64,000 bases of DNA from Methanobacterium sp. (GTDB taxonomy: Archaea; Methanobacteriota; Methanobacteria; Methanobacteriales; Methanobacteriaceae), in contig NZ_JACRGA010000011.1 of NCBI RefSeq assembly GCF_016217785.1, positions 62,001 through 126,000 on the forward strand, given 5' to 3'. The position numbers and the translations under genes are program-made. Positions 9,870 to 19,320 of the stretch are shown one piece after another. The notes beneath the pieces are model-generated. The model made no database searches. It saw only the letters and a list, made by a program, of their open reading frames with translations, and had not been told where the DNA came from. Every line of letters starts with the position of its first letter. The stretch's first letter is position 1.

Positions 9870-10637
9870 TTATGGTTGGTTTAATCTCCATATTTGATTC
9901 AAAGTACCATGTGAACCGTTTTCTATGGCCTTTTTAGTGAAATATGATGCTTGTTTAAGGGATTCAACCAGTGATAGTCCTTTAACCAAGTAAGCAGTCA
10001 CTGCTGCGGAGTAAGTGCATCCTGATCCGTGGGTATTGTTACTTTTAAGGATTTCACCATCAATAAAACCTAAAGATTTCTCATTTAAAGAACTTTGATA
10101 AAAAATATCCCTACCATTCAAATGACCTCCTGTAACCACGGTAGGGCATAGTTTCCCCAGTTCACAGGCCGCCTTACAGGCATCATCCTCATCCTTTATT
10201 TCCAGTCCAGTGAGGGCCTCTGCTTCATGGATATTGGGTGTGGTTAACTCGGCCACCGGTAAAAGATGTTTCTTCAGGGTTTCCACCAGGTTGTCCTGAG
10301 ATAAAACACCACCAGAACCAGCCACCAGAACCGGGTCCACCACCAGTTTTAAATTGTACTCCTTGACCTTGCTGGCCACCATTTCCACCATCTCTGCTGA
10401 GTATAACATTCCAGTTTTGGCGTAATTTATATCTTCCTCTGCCAGTATCAGGTCTATTTGTTTGGCCACAAAATCAGGGTTAACCGATTCCACACTCTCC
10501 ACCTGTTTCACATTCTGGGCAGTGAGTGCGGTGATAACTGCAGTGGGGTATACTCCCAGTGCCTGGAATGTTTTCACATCTGCGAGGATTCCTGCACCTC
10601 CAGATGGGTCGAAACCAGCAATAGAAAGGGCTATCAT
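9870..10637 (-). CDS. thiD: Hydroxymethylpyrimidine/phosphomethylpyrimidine kinase
   Basis: A 255-residue ribokinase-fold enzyme that phosphorylates HMP and HMP-phosphate for thiamine synthesis. The N-terminal substrate loop IAGFDPSGGAGILADVKTF and the catalytic/anion-hole region NNTHGSGCTYSAAVTAYL near residue 205 are both intact. It is the short ThiD form without a fused ThiE/ThiN domain. Its ATG overlaps the cofC stop (ATGA), so the two genes are translationally coupled. GGTGG precedes the start. Confidence 0.93.
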   Translation of the reverse strand: MIALSIAGFDPSGGAGILADVKTFQALGVYPTAVITALTAQNVKQVESVESVNPDFVAKQIDLILAEEDINYAKTGMLYSAEMVEMVASKVKEYNLKLVVDPVLVAGSGGVLSQDNLVETLKKHLLPVAELTTPNIHEAEALTGLEIKDEDDACKAACELGKLCPTVVTGGHLNGRDIFYQSSLNEKSLGFIDGEILKSNNTHGSGCTYSAAVTAYLVKGLSLVESLKQASYFTKKAIENGSHGTLNQIWRLNQP

Positions 10638-11305
10638 TTTCTTTCCACCATCAAACGCTCAGTTCCATGGTTTGATTTAACCTCCAGACCAATGCTTTTG
10701 AGGAATTTACGGGTTTGGGTTCCAAAACCGTGGATCATTATCTCACCCAGGTCTTCAGCGGTGTTCACATCCAGGGAAAGGTAAAAAGAGTCATATATAT
10801 ACCAGGGCATCCCAGCATTTTCCGCTTCTTTCAGGTGCTCAAAAAAGCTCCAATCTCCAAATTTCATCTTAATATCCTGAGTAGGACATAGTAAAGCATT
10901 GGTACCACCACCCTTGGCCGGGGCAATGACCAGTGGCCATTTAACTGACAGTTCAACCATTTCCTGAACCTGATCTGGATGGATGAGGGGGACGTCTGAG
11001 GGTACAATAAGCACCTGACTGGCATGCTGAGAACACCACTCCACTGCCTGGGTCAGGGCACCGTTTAGATCAGTTTTGCCCTTCTCAGAAAGACAGGTGA
11101 CATCTAAATCCTTAACAAAATTAAGCACATCTTTATCTGAACTTATAACCACCACCTGATCCACACTGCCCTTTATTGCCCCTATAACATCCATCAGCAT
11201 GGCTTTAAGAAGATTTTCTCTCTCCAGTGGTGTGAGAGTTGGTGATAGCCTGGTTTTTGCCTCAGAAAACCTGGAAACAGGGATTATTGCATATGTATTG
11301 GTCAT
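10634..11305 (-). CDS. cofC: 2-phospho-L-lactate guanylyltransferase (CofC)
   Basis: About 223 residues. CofC transfers GMP from GTP to 2-phospholactate (or phosphoenolpyruvate) to give the activated precursor of coenzyme F420, the hydride carrier of methanogens. Features are the N-terminal nucleotidyltransferase signature IIPVSRFSEAKTRLSP, the metal-binding VPSDVPLIHPD and the PAKGGGTNALL loop. A TTG lies three codons upstream; the ATG at 11305 (MTNTYAIIPV) fits the family better. It is the first gene of a two-gene operon with thiD, overlapping by four bases, and mixes F420 and thiamine cofactor synthesis. Confidence 0.92.
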   Translation of the reverse strand: MTNTYAIIPVSRFSEAKTRLSPTLTPLERENLLKAMLMDVIGAIKGSVDQVVVISSDKDVLNFVKDLDVTCLSEKGKTDLNGALTQAVEWCSQHASQVLIVPSDVPLIHPDQVQEMVELSVKWPLVIAPAKGGGTNALLCPTQDIKMKFGDWSFFEHLKEAENAGMPWYIYDSFYLSLDVNTAEDLGEIMIHGFGTQTRKFLKSIGLEVKSNHGTERLMVERK

Positions 11306-11549
11306 GTCAATCAATTTGTTTAGGTTAATCGTTACATGAAAATCTAGTGAAATTTCAGTTAAACTAAATTCATTTATTAGGTTGAATTTTAGGTGAATTT
11401 CACTTATAACTAATTCATTTTATAGATTGAATTCATACACTAAATTCATTTTATATGGAATTTCTTATTTAATGAAAATCATTTTTAGATAAAATCATTT
11501 TAGATGAATTTTTCATTTTAATGTGAAATCATTACAGAAATTCTTTTTA

Positions 11550-12239
11550 TCATATTCCAAGATTGTTCTTGAACCACTGCCGGAAGTCACTGATCCAGGT
11601 GTTGGCACTGTTATCTGACTCTGCTGTGAAGGAAATATTTTGAATTCCCTCGGAGGTCAGGTTGAATCGGCTCATCACATTCTTTTTAGCAATGTCCAGT
11701 TTTTCCTGGAGCTGGTAGTATTTTGTTTTCTGATTCTGTACCACTGCCATTGCTTCGCCAGTGTAGACATCAACATCTCCTTTGCTTACAATGATCCAGA
11801 TCTGCATCTGGGATTGGGTGGCGTTTTGAAGATCTGAGGGGTTTGAACTATCAATGATCTGTTTGATCTGGCTGGATGCGGTGCCTGATGGGTTGAGTGT
11901 GGTTCCAGGAACTGCTTTTTGATCAGGTTCGATGCAGTATGCCTGTACAGTGTCATTGTTGTTGGGATTGATCTTTTTATCTTCAATGATAACCAGATCC
12001 TGTGATTCCTTACTTTTGAGGAGGGTTCCTTTATCCACCACCAGTGGTTTGGTGCCATTATTTTTAATGGTGACATTGTGGGGTATGGTTCCGGCAGCTG
12101 TATTTTGAATAATTTCAACCTGTTTAGTATCATAGGCCTGTTCCAGTGTTATTCCACCGCCAGAAAGGAAACTCATGGCTCCACATCCTGCTGCAAAGAC
12201 CACCACTACCATTATCAGTAAGATCAACCGTATGTTCAT
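11550..12239 (-). CDS. Predicted lipoprotein-like exported protein, function unknown
   Basis: A 229-residue protein whose N-terminal hydrophobic segment (LILLIMVVVVFAAGCGAMSF) ends in a lipobox-like AAGC, so it is probably exported and anchored. The rest is soluble: an early region with PHNVTIKNNGTKPLVV resembles a beta-sandwich segment, and a helical C-terminus ends WISDFRQWFKNN. I do not recognise a family. AAAGGAGA ahead of the ATG at 12239 fixes the start; the open frame begins at a TTG two codons earlier. The 230 bases between it and cofC are AT-rich with loosely repeated AATTCATTTTAT motifs. Confidence 0.65.
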   Translation of the reverse strand: MNIRLILLIMVVVVFAAGCGAMSFLSGGGITLEQAYDTKQVEIIQNTAAGTIPHNVTIKNNGTKPLVVDKGTLLKSKESQDLVIIEDKKINPNNNDTVQAYCIEPDQKAVPGTTLNPSGTASSQIKQIIDSSNPSDLQNATQSQMQIWIIVSKGDVDVYTGEAMAVVQNQKTKYYQLQEKLDIAKKNVMSRFNLTSEGIQNISFTAESDNSANTWISDFRQWFKNNLGI

Positions 12240-12360
12240 ATACAATCTCCTTTAACATCAATGATGTTAAATCTATTGCACTAAAATTTCTATCCAAGTT
12301 CTATGGCTATTTAACATTATATTTTTATAGAGCATTCAATTTGATTCCATGATAACATTC

Positions 12361-12429
12361 ATGAGGTTAATCCCATGATGCGATTCAGGGTTAATCCCAT
12401 GATGCATTCAGGGTTAATCCCAGGATAAT
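12361..12429. repeat. Tandem repeat, about 23-26 bp, three copies
   Basis: The core GGTTAATCCCATGATGC occurs twice and GGGTTAATCCCAGGATAAT once (12361-12429), between the lipoprotein gene start and the proS stop. Confidence 0.75.
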
Positions 12430-12467
12430 ACTTACACGGATTTATTACTATTTCTCAGTTTTTTTTA

Positions 12468-13874
12468 TCAGTATGTTTTAGCAAGAAGAGCCACATGCCG
12501 GGCATCTTTACCGCATTCTATGCATTTACCTTCAGTTACTCCTTCCTTCACACCCAGAATATCAACGGTTACGTATTCTTCAATTTCCTTACCGCATGAT
12601 TCATCCCCACACCATAAGAAGGATACAATCCCTTGTTGGTTGGTGATGATGTTTTTGGCTTCTTCCAGTGTCCCTGCAGGGCGGATGTTTTCCTGTAATT
12701 TGTCCCATGCTTTGTCTTTAAGATTGCAGGTTACATCGTCAAGAATAGTGTTTAAATCATTGATGAGAGTTTCTTCATTGTAGTCAATGGTTTCTTTCTC
12801 CATTGTGTCCCGGCGCACTAGTACCATTTTCTTATTTTCAATATCCCGTGGCCCTATTTCCAAGCGGAGTGGTACTCCTCTCATTTCCCACCCATAATAC
12901 TTCTTACCAGCTCGGATGTCCCGGTCATCCAGGTGAACTCTGAGTCCGGCTTTTTTGATTTTATCCTGCAACTTGTTGCAGAAATCCAGGACTTCCTGGG
13001 CATTCTTCTTGAATAGTACAGGCACTATAACTATTTGATATGGTGCCACACTTGGTGGTAGGTTCAGTCCAGATGAATCTCCATGAACACCGATGATAGA
13101 TGCTATTACCCGGTCTGACAATCCGTAACAGGTCTGGTAAACGTATTCATGTTCTCCTTCTGCTGTTTCATAGGTAATGTCGAATGTGTGGGCGAAGGTC
13201 TGGCCCAGGTTGTGTACTGTACCAATCTGGAGGGTTTTACCATCTGGCAGGAGAGTGTCGAAGGCCATGGTGTAATCAGCACCAGGGAACTTATCCCATT
13301 CTGGGCGTCGGGTGACAACGTAGGGTATTCCCAGCTGGTCAAAAAAGCTGCTGTATATTTCAATAGCCCGTTCCACTTGTTTGCTGGCACCATCAGAATC
13401 TGCGTGGATGGTGTGGGCTTCTTTGAAGGTTGTTATTTCCCGAACCCGGATAAGTGGTCTGGTGTGTTTAGTTTCATAACGGAAGGTGTTGACCACTTGG
13501 TAATACTTCATGGGAAGGTCAGTATGGGAGCGCACCCACAAAGCAAACATGGGGTACATGGCTGTTTCACTGGTGGGTCTGAGGGCCAGTTTTTTATTTA
13601 AGGGTGTTAAACCTCCATGGGTAACCCAGTAAACTTCTTCTTCGAACCCCTTAACATGTATGGCCTCTTTAGCCAGTTCATCCTCAGGTATGAGCATAGG
13701 GAAGAGTACTTCTTCATGATCCTCATCTAAAATTTCTTTAAGTAAGGAAAGGGCATATTTTCTTATTTTAAAGCCCTGTGGCTGCCATACGTGCATTCCC
13801 TTAATTGGGTAGCGTGTGTCGATTATCTCTGCTTCTTCCAGGATATTGTGGAACCATTCACTGAATTCGGACAT
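12468..13874 (-). CDS. proS: Prolyl-tRNA synthetase, archaeal/eukaryotic type
   Basis: A 468-residue class II synthetase charging tRNA-Pro. Motif 2 is TFRYETKHTRPLIRVREITTF with the class-defining Arg, and the proline pocket TSETAMYPMFALWV is present. The anticodon-binding domain (VPVLFKKNAQEVLDF) follows. The C-terminal archaeal zinc domain has CGDESCGKE and GKCIECGKDARH, and ends in the conserved Tyr (LLAKTY). It lacks the bacterial editing insertion. GGTGAAGAA precedes the ATG. It is transcribed alone. Confidence 0.97.
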   Translation of the reverse strand: MSEFSEWFHNILEEAEIIDTRYPIKGMHVWQPQGFKIRKYALSLLKEILDEDHEEVLFPMLIPEDELAKEAIHVKGFEEEVYWVTHGGLTPLNKKLALRPTSETAMYPMFALWVRSHTDLPMKYYQVVNTFRYETKHTRPLIRVREITTFKEAHTIHADSDGASKQVERAIEIYSSFFDQLGIPYVVTRRPEWDKFPGADYTMAFDTLLPDGKTLQIGTVHNLGQTFAHTFDITYETAEGEHEYVYQTCYGLSDRVIASIIGVHGDSSGLNLPPSVAPYQIVIVPVLFKKNAQEVLDFCNKLQDKIKKAGLRVHLDDRDIRAGKKYYGWEMRGVPLRLEIGPRDIENKKMVLVRRDTMEKETIDYNEETLINDLNTILDDVTCNLKDKAWDKLQENIRPAGTLEEAKNIITNQQGIVSFLWCGDESCGKEIEEYVTVDILGVKEGVTEGKCIECGKDARHVALLAKTY

Positions 13875-14490
13875 TTCTTCACCATAAACCTATTAATTGG
13901 ATATTTGGATTTTTTTTGTATAAATTTTTTTTTTGGATAAATAATTATTCCTTAACTCAATTACTTCTTTATTATTATATAAAAGAGAGACTTCTTATTC
14001 TTTCTTATTATTACTTATATGTTACTAATATCTCTATTCCTGTTTTATATCTTGAAATTAAATTTACAAAAGTATTCAAATTAGAGTTAACGATTAATGT
14101 TTAATATTAAGGCCATAATAAATGTTTTGAATCAAAGGATAATAACTCAAACAAAAAGATATTATCCTGAACCATCCTCAGTCTGTCAATCTTCACCACT
14201 TCCATGATTAACCACATTTTTTTCCATTCATACCAAACCATCTCCTTCTAGTTATGGAGGATAAAATCAAAAATTATTTTATCTGTTAACCTAAAGATCA
14301 TTATGTATATTCTAATTTATTTAGGGCTGAAATTGACGGGAAATGTTTAATTAATTGTTGGATGAAAAATACTCGGAATATCATATATATTATCAATCAA
14401 AATGTATCTAATCCTGCTGAAAACATATGAGTAAATTTTAATTCATTTTTTGGCTGGAAAAACAATGGATATTTGAAAAAGGAGATATAC
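13875..14490. other. Divergent intergenic region, proS/egsA
   Basis: About 615 AT-rich bases between divergent genes that must hold both promoters. A slightly GC-richer patch occurs at 14157-14260. I see no convincing open frame, repeat or strong hairpin. Confidence 0.4.
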
Positions 14491-15537
14491 ATGGATTTTA
14501 ATCGGGTGAAATTGCCCCGGGAGATCCACAGTGGACCCGGAGTAATCAAGGAAACAGGATCCATTTGCAAGGATTTAAAGCTCAACAACAAGGTACTGGT
14601 AGCCAGTGGCCCGCGGACAATGAAAATCGCCGGGGAAACAGTTATCAAGAGCCTTCAGGATCATGATTTTGATGTGGAAACCATAATCATAGAAAAACCA
14701 TCCATGGATGCAGTTGAAGAAGTTCAGGAACGTATGAACAATATGAGTGCTGTTCTGGGAGTTGGTGGTGGGAAAGTGATCGATGTTGCTAAAATGGCAT
14801 CCACCCATCTGGGAGTTCACTCAGTGAGCATTCCCACGGCAGCTTCTCACGATGGTATTTCTTCTCCTCGAGCTTCCATCAAAAATCAGGGAGGAAGTGT
14901 TTCTCTAGAGGCCGAACCACCAATGGGAGTTATTGCAGACACCCAGATCATCAGCCAGGCACCATTTCGCCTCTTAGCGGCAGGATGTGGAGATATCATC
15001 TCCAATTACACAGCAGTCCTGGACTGGAAACTAGCACATCGATTGTTAAACGAAGATTACAGTGATTCTGCAGCTGCTTTATCCCTTATAACTGCTGAAA
15101 TGACTATAAAAGCGGCTGGTGATATAAAAGAGGGTCTTATTGAAAGTGCGGCCATTGTGGTCAAGGCACTCATATCCAGTGGAATGGCAATCAGTATTGC
15201 CGGTAACAGCAGACCAGCCAGTGGAGCTGAACATAAATTCAGTCATGCACTGGATCTCTTAGCACCACAACCCGCTCTTCACGGTGAACAATGCGGAGTT
15301 GGAACCATCATGATGATGTACCTCCATGGTGGGGACTGGGAATTCATCCGTGATACCCTAAAAACTATTAAAGCCCCTGTAAATGCACAAGAGCTTGGAA
15401 TAGAACCAGAATATATTATTAAAGCCCTTATGAAAGCCCATAGTATTCGGAAAGAGAGGTATACAATTCTTGGTGACAGGGGCCTCACTGAAGCTGCAGC
15501 CACTAAACTGGCACGTAAAACAGGAGTTATTGACTAA
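14491..15537 (+). CDS. egsA: sn-glycerol-1-phosphate dehydrogenase
   Basis: A 348-residue NAD(P)H-dependent enzyme reducing dihydroxyacetone phosphate to sn-glycerol-1-phosphate, the backbone of archaeal ether lipids and thus a taxonomic marker. The dinucleotide motif is VLGVGGGKVIDVAKM. Zinc ligands lie in the ASHDGISSP, SGAEHKFSHAL and ALHGEQCGVG regions, as in the iron/zinc alcohol dehydrogenase-like fold. The open frame starts six codons earlier at TTG, but AAAGGAGAT sits directly before the ATG at 14491. Confidence 0.97.
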   Translation: MDFNRVKLPREIHSGPGVIKETGSICKDLKLNNKVLVASGPRTMKIAGETVIKSLQDHDFDVETIIIEKPSMDAVEEVQERMNNMSAVLGVGGGKVIDVAKMASTHLGVHSVSIPTAASHDGISSPRASIKNQGGSVSLEAEPPMGVIADTQIISQAPFRLLAAGCGDIISNYTAVLDWKLAHRLLNEDYSDSAAALSLITAEMTIKAAGDIKEGLIESAAIVVKALISSGMAISIAGNSRPASGAEHKFSHALDLLAPQPALHGEQCGVGTIMMMYLHGGDWEFIRDTLKTIKAPVNAQELGIEPEYIIKALMKAHSIRKERYTILGDRGLTEAAATKLARKTGVID

Positions 15538-15560
15538 AATGGTAACTTAAAATATTACAC

Positions 15561-15658
15561 CAAATGAACTTAATCAAATGAACTTAATCAAATGAACTTA
15601 ATCAAATGAACTTAATCAAATGAACTTAATCAAATGAACTTAATCAAATGAACTTAAT
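15561..15658. repeat. 14-bp tandem repeat, seven copies
   Basis: CAAATGAACTTAAT is repeated seven times without interruption at 15561-15658, between egsA and the UPF0179 gene. The uniformity points to recent slippage expansion, so copy number probably varies between strains. Confidence 0.97.
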
Positions 15659-15756
15659 AGATTGACACTAAATATTAATATCCAAAACTAATTTAATATC
15701 AATTATTAAACAACAAATAAGGCCGGGAGATTTCAATTCCATGGAGTGGATAGATA

Positions 15757-16188
15757 ATGATAACCCTCATCGGAAACAATTTAGCAGAAAAAGGACTTAA
15801 ATTCATGCATTATGGGGCAGCCAGCCAGTGCGATGAATGCCGCTTCAAAAAAACCTGTATTGAATCCCTGGAAGAGGGTAGGATATACCGTATCAGAGAG
15901 GTTAAAAACACAGCACATCCCTGTATGGTTCACGATAGTGGTAAAGTTAAAGTGGTGGAAGTGGAGAAAGCTGTGATAAAAGCTGCTATTGATTCAAAAC
16001 GTGCATTTGAAGGTTCTAATATTGTTTTTAATCCCCCGGAATGTGATGAAGATTGTTCAATGCGTGAACTCTGCTTTCCAGAGGGCCTTTACCCTGAAGA
16101 TAAATGCAAAATCGTGAAGAAAATTGGAAAACCCGATGAAAAGTGCCCTAAAGGATTGAACCTTAATATGGTCATGCTTAAGTACTAA
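15757..16188 (+). CDS. UPF0179 family protein
   Basis: A 143-residue conserved archaeal protein of unknown function. Eight or more Cys in spaced pairs (CDECRFKKTC near 26-35, PECDEDCSMRELC near 94-106, CPKG near 130) suggest a zinc or iron-sulfur site. The family is widespread in euryarchaea, and the sequence LEEGRIYRIREVKNTAHPC is characteristic. The ATG follows GGAG at an ordinary distance. It precedes rpiA by about 115 bases on the same strand, but no functional link is evident. Confidence 0.85.
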   Translation: MITLIGNNLAEKGLKFMHYGAASQCDECRFKKTCIESLEEGRIYRIREVKNTAHPCMVHDSGKVKVVEVEKAVIKAAIDSKRAFEGSNIVFNPPECDEDCSMRELCFPEGLYPEDKCKIVKKIGKPDEKCPKGLNLNMVMLKY

Positions 16189-16304
16189 AACGGTTAAAAA
16201 AGATGTAAACCACAGTGGGAATGGATTAATATTTGGATTTGTATTAATGATTAAATTGATTTAATGATTAAATTGATGTTTGTAATGTTAAATGGAGATA
16301 ATAT

Positions 16305-17024
16305 ATGCATCCGAAAAAAGAAGTTGCCTGGGAAGCTGCCCAGCTAGTAGATGATGCTAAAAAAGAAGTTGCTCACGAAGCAGCAATGATGGTCTCTGAC
16401 GGGCAAGTTCTGGGACTGGGAACAGGATCAACTGCTCATTACTTTATTCAGAAACTTGGAGACAGGATCAAAGAAGAAGAAATTGAACTTATGGGAATAC
16501 CCACCTCATACCAGTCTTTTTTCCTAGCAAGGGATTGTGGAATACCTTTAACCACCCTTGATGAACACTTGCCAGATCTGGCTGTGGATGGTGCCGACGA
16601 AGTAGACCCTGAATTAAATCTCATAAAAGGTGGAGGAGCAGCTCACACATTAGAGAAGATCGTAGACTCTGCAGCAGGGAAATTTCTGGTTATTGTTGAT
16701 GAATCCAAACAGGTTAAACGACTTGGAGATTTCCCAGTGCCGCTTGAAGTGATACCTGCAGCATACAGGCCTGTTACTGAATGGGTGAAAAGTGCTGGTG
16801 GTATACCATCCCTGAGAATGGCTCAAATGAAAGATGGTCCCGTGATAACTGATAATAATAATTTTGTGGTGGATGTTCAGTTTAAAGAGATACATAACCC
16901 ACATGAACTGGAGATAGCGCTTAACAGCATTCCGGGTGTGGTGGAAAATGGTGTATTCGCAGGGATAACGGATCAGGCACTGGTTGCCACTTCTAATGGA
17001 GTTAAATCCTTTAAAAAGGGTTAA
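16305..17024 (+). CDS. rpiA: Ribose-5-phosphate isomerase A
   Basis: A 239-residue enzyme interconverting ribose-5-phosphate and ribulose-5-phosphate. Motifs: LGLGTGSTAHYFI (phosphate loop), GIPTSYQSFFLA, the catalytic DGADEVDPELNLIKGGGAA and GKFLVIVDESK. The N-terminus is unusual: residues 4-17 (KKEVAWEAAQLVDD) are repeated as 19-32 (KKEVAHEAAMMVSD), so the protein starts with a duplicated helix and is about 15 residues longer than typical RpiA. GGAGATAAT precedes the ATG. Confidence 0.95.
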   Translation: MHPKKEVAWEAAQLVDDAKKEVAHEAAMMVSDGQVLGLGTGSTAHYFIQKLGDRIKEEEIELMGIPTSYQSFFLARDCGIPLTTLDEHLPDLAVDGADEVDPELNLIKGGGAAHTLEKIVDSAAGKFLVIVDESKQVKRLGDFPVPLEVIPAAYRPVTEWVKSAGGIPSLRMAQMKDGPVITDNNNFVVDVQFKEIHNPHELEIALNSIPGVVENGVFAGITDQALVATSNGVKSFKKG

Positions 17025-17194
17025 ATTCCATCAAAAGGTTTTAATTGAATCTTATTCTTTTTTAAAAATTTCATTGTTCTAAATTATTTTTTTACTAAAT
17101 TATTTTTTTAGATAATTTTTAGAAATATTTTTTTGGAAATTCCCTTATTTAGAAATCCATTAGTTGCAGATATAATTTCAAAAATCCCCTTATT

Positions 17195-17497
17195 TTAGAT
17201 ATAAAAACCAAATAATGCCGTGATTATGTTAGCCGCCAAGGAGATGGACAATGCTCGAGGATAATCAATTTCCAGTAATAATTTTAAAAGAACAGTCTCT
17301 GCCAGGAAAACAGCAGTTTCAGTTAAAAAGAAACTGGGATAAAGGTAGATATAAGTGAATGTGGCCAGGGGCAGAGTGATTGAGTTAATGAGAAAAGAGT
17401 AAAATAATAGTTTTAACGGTTCTTTCCGGATGAATAACCATATGACTAAGAATTCAATGAATAAGGTTAATATCCAGGCAATAATAAGGTTGTACAT
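17195..17497 (-). CDS. Small integral membrane protein, unknown
   Basis: A 100-residue, almost wholly hydrophobic protein with about three to four membrane helices (IIAWILTLFIEFLVIWLF, FLINSITLPLATFTYIYLY, ETAVFLAETVLLKLLLEI, a C-terminal helix ending FGFYI). The acidic residues in the helices recall small substrate-binding or accessory membrane subunits, but I do not recognise the family. It lies downstream of the exported protein and the metal transporter genes on the same strand, so it could be cotranscribed. Confidence 0.65.
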   Translation of the reverse strand: MYNLIIAWILTLFIEFLVIWLFIRKEPLKLLFYSFLINSITLPLATFTYIYLYPSFFLTETAVFLAETVLLKLLLEIDYPRALSISLAANIITALFGFYI

Positions 17498-17656
17498 TGT
17501 GAGTATACTATTTGAATATGGGCTTTTTTAGCCCTAGTATTCATGTTCTTTAATTTTTGTTCCATTTAAATCATTGAATCGCCATTTTAAATTCATGGCC
17601 ACTTAAAATACCCCTTCAATGCCCACTTAAATATATAACCCGAGTCTATGAATGGC

Positions 17657-18298
17657 TTAATTTGTTGATCTGCGTCTGATAATAAGGAATAATATGAGGG
17701 CCAATGCTAGAATGGGCAATGCAATGAAGTAAACATAGGAATCCCATGATTGTCCGGAGATAGTGGGTTCGGGTGTCTGATTCTGACTCTGGAAAGGTGC
17801 TTCAACTTTATGACCACTACTGTAGGTGTAGATGACCTTCTCTTTTTGTATGTCCAGGTTGTTTCCCTGAATTGAATCGATATTAAGGATAATAAGAGCA
17901 CTTTGGAGGGGGTTTGCCTCATTTACGGTTCCATAACTACCTTCCAGTTTAAGAGCAGAACGTGCCACCCTGGTGTCGCTAGTTAAAAATTCACTCACCT
18001 GAGTATCATTCATCTCATTTACCTGCATCTGGTTAAAAACTGCCACAGGAACAGCATAAACGGAACATGTGCTTAACTTGTAAAAACTGAACTCTGATGA
18101 GTTTAAAACTTCCATAGATGGATTAGGAGTTCCATGAAGAATAAAAATGTAATCAGGATAATTCTGGATGTTGGATAATTGATAACTAAATGGTATGTTC
18201 TTTTCTCCAGGATTTATAACATCAGCTGATGATATTCCGGTGATTGATACCAGAATTATCAGGAAAATTAGTACTCTGCTTAAATTAGATAACTGCAT
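17657..18298 (-). CDS. Exported protein with C-terminal membrane anchor, unknown
   Basis: A 213-residue protein with a signal peptide (VLIFLIILVSITGISSA-D), an extracytoplasmic domain of about 155 residues, and a C-terminal helix (YFIALPILALALILFLII) followed by RRRS as stop-transfer. It contains no His-rich or Cys-rich metal site. It lies 136 bases downstream of the metal ABC permease in the same direction, so an accessory role in metal uptake is possible but only by context. No family recognised. Confidence 0.65.
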   Translation of the reverse strand: MQLSNLSRVLIFLIILVSITGISSADVINPGEKNIPFSYQLSNIQNYPDYIFILHGTPNPSMEVLNSSEFSFYKLSTCSVYAVPVAVFNQMQVNEMNDTQVSEFLTSDTRVARSALKLEGSYGTVNEANPLQSALIILNIDSIQGNNLDIQKEKVIYTYSSGHKVEAPFQSQNQTPEPTISGQSWDSYVYFIALPILALALILFLIIRRRSTN

Positions 18299-18434
18299 GA
18301 TTATGATATGAGCGATCTTTTATATATTTTTTTGATGAGATTTTAAGTTTGATAATTTTTGATGGGATTAGTTTTATAATTGCAAATTCTGTCCAAAATT
18401 AATGGGTCATCCAAATTATTTTATTTTTGGATGT

Positions 18435-19238
18435 TTATTCCATTAATTTCTGTATTAACAATGAAACTAAAAATCCAAGCCCTAAAACCAGGACAATGGT
18501 AGCCCCTGAAGCCAGGTTGAAAAGGTACGATATATAGAGGCCACCGGTGGTGAGTATCATTCCCAGGATCACTGATAGTATCATCATCCGTCCCAGATGG
18601 TAGGTGTACTGTTTAGCAATGGCTGCAGGGATGGTTAAAAGAGCAATAACCAGGATCACTCCCACCACCTTAATCATCACCACCACTGATAATGCCACCA
18701 GGGATAATAAGAGGAGGTAAATAATAGTGGTGGGCATGCCCATCACCTGACTGAATTCTTCATCAAAGGAAATACCCTGAAACTCCCTCTGGAATAAAAT
18801 GACCATGATGATGATTATAATATCAAGTATAAACATTATTATCAGGTCATTGACTGGAACGGTGAGTATGCTTCCGAAGAGGTAGCTCATTAGATCTGGA
18901 ACATAACCCGGGGTGAGGTTAATGAATATAATTCCAATGGCCATTCCCAAACTCCAGAGTATTCCAATGGCAGTGTCTTCACTGATTTTAACCTTTTTAC
19001 TGGTTAATCCCATGAGGAGGGCAGATATTATACTGAAGGGTATTGCTGCTAAGATGGGGTTTACTCCCAGGAAGTATCCCAGACCTATTCCTCCAAAGGC
19101 TGCGTGGGATATTCCTCCGCTTATGAAGACTATGCGTTTAACAACCACATAAGTCCCCACCAGTCCACAGGCCACGCTCACCAGAACTGCTGCCATGAAG
19201 GCGTTCTGCATGAAAGAGTATTCAAGTATTCCAGTCAC
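18435..19238 (-). CDS. znuB: Metal ABC transporter permease (ZnuB/TroC family)
   Basis: A 267-residue integral membrane permease with eight to nine predicted helices, including GTYVVVKRIVFISGGISHAAFGGIGLGYFLG, the conserved ABC-3 family segment. It forms the channel for a first-row transition metal, powered by the ATPase encoded just upstream. The start is GTG (GAGATGAT before it); the first internal ATG is eight codons in. It is the third gene of a binding protein-ATPase-permease set. Confidence 0.92.
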   Translation of the reverse strand: MTGILEYSFMQNAFMAAVLVSVACGLVGTYVVVKRIVFISGGISHAAFGGIGLGYFLGVNPILAAIPFSIISALLMGLTSKKVKISEDTAIGILWSLGMAIGIIFINLTPGYVPDLMSYLFGSILTVPVNDLIIMFILDIIIIIMVILFQREFQGISFDEEFSQVMGMPTTIIYLLLLSLVALSVVVMIKVVGVILVIALLTIPAAIAKQYTYHLGRMMILSVILGMILTTGGLYISYLFNLASGATIVLVLGLGFLVSLLIQKLME

Positions 19239-19320
19239 TTTAGATCATCTCTAAATTGTAAATTATCAGGCAAATGTATGAAAATGTTATAATTTTAAGA
19301 TAATGATTAAACTATTGAAT

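Noticed and set aside
13916..14104. 62-codon frame in the proS-egsA gap
   Set aside because: Composition follows the AT-rich base content (Tyr/Leu/Ile runs), with no ribosome binding site or family.
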